Positions 16,427 to 23,900 of a stretch of DNA of 25,605 nt are shown in pieces. The stretch lies in assembly GCA_020636135.1 (NCBI GenBank), contig JACJYK010000005.1, positions 1 through 25,605 of the forward strand, read 5' to 3'. The notes beneath the pieces were generated by a model that ran no database searches, had not been told where the DNA came from, and was given only the letters and a program-made list of their open reading frames with translations. How positions within the stretch are numbered: the stretch's first letter is position 1; each line of letters opens with the position of its first letter. The position numbers and the translations under genes were made by a program. This DNA comes from Lewinellaceae bacterium. GTDB lineage: Bacteria; Bacteroidota; Bacteroidia; Chitinophagales; Saprospiraceae.

Positions 16427-17913
16427 GCTTTTACAATAGCATCCGCCCGCTTGCCATGCTCGTTGATCTTTTCTCCATTTGCCCGAATATCCAGCAATAA
16501 TTCTTTTTCGAGTACTTCGTCCCTTTCTCCCCTACCCTTTGACCATTCATCCATAATCTCATCAATCAGCTCCCTGTTTACCTCCGAGAAATTATTGACA
16601 AAATTCAGTGGATTCTGGATCTCATGGGCGATGCCCGCTGTAAGCTCACCCAGTGAAGCCATTTTTTCAGACTGGATTAATTGGGATTGAGTGGCTTTTA
16701 GATTGGATAGGGTATTTTCAAGTATTTTGTTTGATCTTCTTTTTTGCCGGTTATTTCTGATCAGCAATAAACCAATGATGAGAAATATTGCCAACCCGGC
16801 CAGCAAGGAATAGGTCCTTACTCTTCCCTGACTTTCTATTTTTTCTTTTTCCAGTTCACGCAGCCGAAGTTGCTCATTCATGGTAAGCTGTTGGAAATCG
16901 GACAAATTATCGATTTTCTTATTGTACGCGGAATCCCGGGTGGTAAATGCCAGGCCAAGGTATTTATTAGAGCTGTCGGGTTGCCCTTTGAGAGCATACG
17001 CTTCGAATAAATTTTCGTACGCCCGGGTCAAATAATTAACCTCATCTGAAATCTTGGAATTCAATGTCAGTTTTGCAAAATAAAGACTTGAGTCCGCATT
17101 TTTTTCAGCAGAATAAAGGTGGAAAAGCCGGTTGGACGATGCCCAAAGAGACCCCTCATTCCCTTTTTCTCTGGAAAGCTCAAAGGCCTGATAATAATAT
17201 TTCTTAGCCCGGTCATAATCTTTCCTTTTAAAATACACATTTCCGATATTGCAAAGGTTCCATCCGCTGTAGTACAATTCCCCCGAGGATCGGGCCATTG
17301 AATCAGACTTGAATCCATAATAAAGTGCAGAATCCGGCTTACCCAGCCTGCTGTAGGTATTTCCCAGGTTCATGTAGGCGCCTTGTGTGCTGCCGGAGTC
17401 AACTTGCTCAGCGATACGGATTTCTTCTTTGTAGTGAAATAATTCCTGGTCAATATTGCCAATATTGCCCTGGAGCAAAGCATAGGTATGGTGTGCAAAT
17501 GCAAGCAATCTCAATCGGTATTCTCTGGCATTCATTCCATAAAATAGCCATCCGCTTTTTTCGGAGGCAGCATTTTCAGTTATATCCAACGCTTCCAGAA
17601 TGTACTTCAGTGCTTTCCCATATTTGCCATCCTGAGTCAATGAAAAAGCGCATGCAATGGACGCACCGGCAATGTTCAATTGCTTATTATTTTCCCGGGC
17701 CAAGGCCAAAGCATGCTCGCCATAATAAACGACTGAATCCAGCTGTTTCTCACTGTAATACTCGCTTAATAGTCTATTCAACAAGCATCTGGCTGAATCG
17801 GTGGATACCAGGTTCAATTCATTTCGCAAGCTATCGGGAAAGCTTACCTGTGCTTTGGCAAAAAAAGCAATTATCAGAAACGCTGGTATCGCTAAATACT
17901 TTTTCATATTCAA
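16384..17913 (-). CDS. TPR sensor histidine kinase, sensory and DHp part (gene 7)
   Basis: Start at ATG 17913, three bases after the stop of the giant kinase; ATG 17907 is equally possible. A signal peptide ends at FFAKAQ (~22). TPRs fill ~30-340 (GKYGKALKYILEALDIT, GKPDSALYYGFKSDSMA, KDYDRAKKYYYQAFELS). A membrane helix lies at ~365-386 (LLAGLAIFLIIGLLLI) and a coiled coil follows. His430 (codon 16624-16626) lies in AHEIQNPLN. The loop between the two DHp helices is four residues longer than in all the sister kinases (39 against 35 between FSEVN and HGKRA). The frame runs out after HGKRADAIVKA because one T is missing at 16429-16432; the remaining kinase is at 16426-15925 in two further frames. 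Rejoined length is about 660 residues, as expected for the family. Confidence 0.85.
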   Translation of the reverse strand: MNMKKYLAIPAFLIIAFFAKAQVSFPDSLRNELNLVSTDSARCLLNRLLSEYYSEKQLDSVVYYGEHALALARENNKQLNIAGASIACAFSLTQDGKYGKALKYILEALDITENAASEKSGWLFYGMNAREYRLRLLAFAHHTYALLQGNIGNIDQELFHYKEEIRIAEQVDSGSTQGAYMNLGNTYSRLGKPDSALYYGFKSDSMARSSGELYYSGWNLCNIGNVYFKRKDYDRAKKYYYQAFELSREKGNEGSLWASSNRLFHLYSAEKNADSSLYFAKLTLNSKISDEVNYLTRAYENLFEAYALKGQPDSSNKYLGLAFTTRDSAYNKKIDNLSDFQQLTMNEQLRLRELEKEKIESQGRVRTYSLLAGLAIFLIIGLLLIRNNRQKRRSNKILENTLSNLKATQSQLIQSEKMASLGELTAGIAHEIQNPLNFVNNFSEVNRELIDEIMDEWSKGRGERDEVLEKELLLDIRANGEKINEHGKRADAIVKACCSIPVPAAGRKN

Positions 17914-17916
17914 TAA

Positions 17917-20900
17917 TTACACCGGCAGCCGGACAATAAATTTTGTTCCCTTCCCGCTCTCACTGTCCACTTCAATATCACCTCCATGCGCCTTTACAAT
18001 ATCATAGCTCAAACTCAATCCCAGGCCAGTCCCCTGTCCGGTCGGTTTGGTCGTAAAGAAGGGTTGGAAGATCTTGTCTTTGATGGAGTCCGGGATTCCG
18101 GATCCATTGTCCGAAACGCGGATTTCGATGGCGTCGTCAAGCCTTTTTGTGGAAACAGTCACCAGTGGTTTGAACAAAGGGTCTGCCTTCGCCTCCCTGT
18201 CCGTACCTTCACTTCGGTCTTGCTCTGCACAGGCCTGAAAAGCATTGTTGATCAGATTAAGCAGTACCCGGCCAATATCCTGAGCCACGACCTCTAATCG
18301 AGGCAATTGCCTATCAAAATCGGTATCCAGTTGTGCATTGAAGGACTTATCCTTAGCGCGGAAACCGTGATAAGCCAGACGCAAATACTCGTCGCAAAGT
18401 GCATTGATATCCGTATCTACCTTTTGGCCGCTACTGGTCCGACTGTGCTGTAACATACTCCGGACGATGCCTTCGGCACGTTTACCGTGTTGGTTAACTT
18501 TTGCTTCATTGTCCAGCAGATCCTGTACGAGATGTTCTATTTCTTCCTGATCATTCCGTTGAATAGCTTCTTTGAGCTCGCTAATCAACTCCTGGTTCAC
18601 TTCCGAAAAATTGTTGACAAAATTCAGGGGGTTCTGGATCTCATGGGCGATACCCGCGGTAAGCTCTCCCAGTGAAGCCATTTTCTCTGACTGGATCAGT
18701 TGCTGCTGCGTCTGCTTCAGATCAACCAAGGTTTTATCAACCTGGTTTTTCGCCACCTCCAGCCGGTTGAAATCTTCGTAGCGTGCATAAGCCGTAGAGA
18801 AAGCCTTTGCCAGCAATTGCAGCAAATCGATCTGCTCTCCGGATAACAGAGCCGTATTTCCCACATACAACATGCCCTGACTGAAGGGTAAGAAATGCAA
18901 ATAGAACCCACCGGAAGGCAACGTATGGAGGTACTCTTCCGTTGACGTATAAATACCCTGATCAACCAAAACATTAGCAAAATCCAGCATAGCCTGATTG
19001 TCCCAGTGATCAATCAGCTTTTGCTTTTTCTGCCAATGCAGCAGAATATTGGCCATAGATCCTGGCGTGGAAAAAGGCAAATGAAAAGTTGCAATGGCAT
19101 TACCATCCGGCGTGGAAAGGTAATTATGAATGATTTCATTTTCATCATCCATAATGAAGACCCCACAACGGATGAACGGTACACCTAGCGCCATCAATTC
19201 TTTCCAGATCAAGGGGGTAATACGCTCCAGGTCGTCAGCCGTACGCATAGAAGCAATTTCACCCCGTATCCTGTCTAGAGAGGTTTGCCTGATGGCCTCC
19301 CAGGTTTGTGCTTCAGCTTTACGTAAATCCTGAAAGCGCGTGTATGTCTGTTCAAAGACCCGTGCTAACCTCCGGAAAATATCGTAGGCATCAGGGACTG
19401 GCTCGTAAGAGATGAACATGAGGTAACCCTGGGAAAAAAACGCACAATGCATAATCTGGAAGGTAGGTACCGACTGGCCGGCAACTGCCATCTTATCTAC
19501 AATTTCCTTAAAGGTTGGAATCGAATACATGTACTTGTAATGTGCATCCAATACCGCACCGCGCTGCTCTTCTACAAACAAAGATTCCCCCCTGGCAGCG
19601 GCTTGAGCAATACGCAGGAATACATCTTCTGAGCTGTTCGTTTTGAAGGGCGGCTGTATGCGGTCTTTACCGCCCATCCAGGCTGTAGCGGCTTTGTGGT
19701 CCTCTTCCCAGATATTGAATCCACAACCAAATACCGGAAGGCCTAGTCCTTCTACCTGCTGGAAAAGCATAAAAGCAGCGTCCTGCAGTTCATTGCTCCG
19801 CTGCATACCCATGGTCCGGGATCGTATGCGCTCCAGCGAGGCTTCGATCCGGGCTTCCCTGGCCTGATTCTCCGCCTTTTGCAGGTCCAAATACCGTTGA
19901 TATGCCATGTGAAATGTCCGGGCAAACCGGCGAATGACTCCCGTTGTTTCTACCTCAATGGGTGACTCGGAAAAAGCATAAAGCCCCCCGGCAGGGAAAA
20001 AGGTTGCGAAATAATACTGTTGCGAATCTTCCGCTGCCTGTTCTGGTAAATAGAATTCAGCATCCTTGACCGCCTGATGGTATTTTATCAGATCCGGGAT
20101 GGTAAAGGTATAGTAGAAATCCTCTTTCTTTTGCCAGGCTTCATAGGCGCCCTGCAAAACGGGATGAATCTCCATGGATTCGTTACCGGATATATTGACT
20201 TCATAGCCAGCTTCCGTCCTGGTTGTCGTCCAAACTTCTGCTATTTTTTCTTTTTCACTCAGAATGCCAATACCACAACGGAGTACATTTAATTGCAACC
20301 GGTCCAACTCTCTGAACATGACCGCGACGACTTCTTCGAGGCCCGTACTTTTATGCATGGCCATGGATTCTGCCCGAACACGTTCCAGTGCAGCTTCTAT
20401 CTGGGCTTCCTTCGCCTGGTTTTCCGCCTTTTGCAGGTCCAGAAAGCGGGTGTAAGTCTGTTCGAAGACTTTTCCAAAGCGGAGGAAGATGTCTTTAAAT
20501 TCTGGCCTTGGTTCAAGCGTAATGAACAATAAATAACCCTGTGAAAAAGGGACTATATTATGCACCTGACGATCAGGTAATTTTATCCCGGCAGTTTCAG
20601 CTTGCTTAAAGGATTCATCAAGCACCGGGAATGACCGGAGAAACCGATAGTGGTTTACCATTGCTTTCCCTTTAATATCGTCCACTAAAAATGCTTCCTT
20701 ATTTTTCCACGCCTTATGTATTTTTTTGTGTTGGTCGTACGTATTTATTGGCAATACAAATGGAGGTTGGATGGAACCAGTCGCATTGCTCATCCATGCT
20801 GTTAGATTTTCGTGTGTATGATCCCAGATGTTAAATCCACTGGCAAATGTTTCTATGCCCAATTGTTTGATTTGATCAAAAAGCACGATGGCAGCTTCAC

Positions 20901-23900
20901 TTAATTCATTACTATGGTGCATGGCCATGGTTCGACTGCGTACACGTTCCAATGCCGCTTCTATCTGCGCTTCCTGAGCCTGTGCCTCCGCTTTTTGCAA
21001 GTCGAGGAAACGGGTGTACGTCTGTTCGAAGACTTTGGCTAATCGCTGCAGCGTATCCGCTTGTTGTTCGGTCAGCATTTTATCGCCAATCATCACGGAC
21101 TCGAACATACCGTACTTCATGAATGCCGTACAATTGGTGGCTGATTCTATGGATGTTATTGCTTCTTTGGCGGAGGCAGGAAGATCTTTATACCCACCCA
21201 ATTCAAAAATCAAATCATCATAACTTTTTTTAAGCTCTCCTTCAAATTTAAACACCTGGTAGGCCTGACCTTCAGCCCATGCTCCATATTGTGCATTGTA
21301 GAGGGGATGGTCAAAATAAGGCACAAAATAGCTTTCAGGATAAGCATCGGTCTCAAATCCTGCCAGCCAAAGTTCCATGGACTTGTCTTCCTTATTGAAT
21401 AAGGTTAATCCGCAGGCAGTTGCATCAAAACCAAGTGCTTTTAATTGCTCAAATATGGTATGGATGACAGACCTCAATTCGTCGCTTTGGTGCATCGCCA
21501 TCGTGCGAGCCCGGACTCTTTCCAAGGCCAGTTGGATTTCTGCCTCCCGTGTCTGGGCTTCGGCATTCTTCAAATCAAGGAAACGGGTATAAGATTGTTG
21601 AAATACCGCCGCAAAACGCTGTAGGACCGATATGCTTTCTTCCGAAAGCGTTTTGCTCGATACCGCCTGAATTTGTCCGCAGGGCATATTGAAATGGACC
21701 AGATAGGCTTCGGGGTTTTCCCTTACATAGGCCTTGAACTCATCGGGCATGTCTTGATAACAGGTCTCCAGGATGAGGTTTTTGTAGGATTCATGACTGG
21801 CTCCCGTAGAATAAATCAAGAAAGGAGGACCTTGGTTTTCCCAGGAGGACCACATTTGGGTTAGGTAAGGATGATCAACCTGAATGAAGTAACTTTTGGG
21901 TATGGGTTCCTGGTCTGTTCCGGCTAGCCAGGTTTCTATGATCCGGTTTTCCGGATGAAAAAGATTGATGTTACATCCGAGATCAGCAATGTTTAACCCA
22001 TTGACTTGTTGAAACAAAACAAAGACGACATCCCGGAGATCCAAACTGTGGTGCATCGCCATGGTCCGGGCGCGCACCCTTTCCAGAGCCAGTTGGATTT
22101 CTGATTCTCTTGCCTGGGCTTCCGCTTTTTGCAAGTCAAGAAATCGTGTATAGGTTTGTTTAAATACGACACCAAATCGCTTGAAGATATCATAAGCCGA
22201 AGGAATCTCTACAGATGCAATAAATAATAAAAATCCCTGATTGAAACGGACCAGATGGTTGATTTGACAAGCAGGAAGCTCAATGCCGGAGCGCTCAAAC
22301 TCTTTAAACCCCGGCAGGGATTGCATATACCGGTAATGCGCTTCCAAATCCTCCCCTTCCATCCGATAGACTAAAAAATCATCCTTATTCAAAATAGCGT
22401 TGCGCCAGGGCAAAAAACTTTCATGCTCGGTCAACGGTATTTCTAAAGGTTCCTGCAATCCTCCCTCAGCGCTCATGATCGAGGTGCAGGACAACTGGTC
22501 TGCAGACAGGATATTGTAACCACAACTCCATGCCGGAATTCCCAATGCCTGTACCTCCCGGAATAACAAACTGGCTGCTTCGGCTAATTCATCACTATGT
22601 CGCATACCTATCGTACGGCTCCGGACTTTCTCCAGGGCCGCTTCGATTTGTGCCTCCCGCGCCTGTGCTTCCGCTTTTTGCAGGTCCAGAAATCGGGTGT
22701 ACGTTTGTTCAAAAACCTTGGAAAAACGAATCAATATTTTTGCGCTGTCTTCCGGGGGAACGGATAAATCGACGGATTCAAAATAACCATACTTAAAATA
22801 GGTAAATGTGAAGCAAACCGTGTCATGCGATTTTATCTCCTGCTTAAGTTCTGCCGGTAATTTTGAAAATTCCGTTTCTCCTAAAATCCAGTCATCGTAA
22901 TCACTTTTTTCGCTTCCTTCAAGATAAATGTTGTTTTGGAGCAGATGAAGTTTCCAGTCCTTCCAAACTTGCTGAAATACAGGGTGTCCCGGACCGGGCA
23001 CCTTGTAGCTCCGGAGTAAATTGGAATTCAGGTTGTCGGCAAACCAATATTCGGCGGAATGATCTTCTTCCTGGAAAATAGCTATCGATATGCCAAATGT
23101 TGATATTCCAAATGCTTCCGTTTCTTTATACAATAATTTTACAACTTCACTTAAATCTTTGCTCTTGTGCATGGCCATCGATCTGGACCGGACCCTTTCC
23201 AGCGCAGCTTCAATATGCGCCTCCCTGGCTTGTGCTTCTGCCTTCTGGAGGTCCTGAAAACGTGTGTAGGTCTGTTCGAAGACTTTAGCAAAACGGGGCA
23301 ATAATTCATTGAGCTCTCCGGAGATCGGCACATGGCTGATGGCTTCCAATAAGCCAAATCGCATCGAGGCATAAGAAAACATCACATATTTTTCAGCACG
23401 GATCGCCTGTTGCATTTCAGGTGGCAATTTGCCCATTTCCGTTGTACTGAAAAGGTGATCCTCCCAGCTTTTCTTTTCATCTTCCTTTAACTCAATCCTA
23501 AATTGATCCGTACCTTTTTGATATTCCTCCCAGCATTTATTGATCACCTGATTATCCAGGTGATGGATAAAAACACTGACAGGCAATAGCGGATTCGTTG
23601 GCACCGAAAACCACAAGTGAAATCCTTCCCGCACTGTGTCCGCAAGCAAGATCGCGCACCCCCACTGGGCCGAGGGATCCAGCGGTCTGATCTGACGGAA
23701 TAGTTCCTGCACCACTTCGGCCAGTTCATCACTTTTCTGCATGGCCATGGTGCGGGCCCTCACCCGTTCCAGCGCAAGTTGGATCTCTTTTTCGCGGGCT
23801 TGTTCTTCGACCTTTTTTAAATCCAGAAAACGGGTAAAGGCCTGTTCAAATTCCACAGCAAACCGACGAAAGATGTCGTACGCCTGGGGAACCGGGTCAT

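Noticed and set aside
1017..18700. Hybrid two-component (HTCS) regulators
   Set aside because: The propeller, Y_Y_Y and kinase order resembles HTCS proteins, but every kinase here ends right after the HATPase domain, with no receiver or AraC-type domain.
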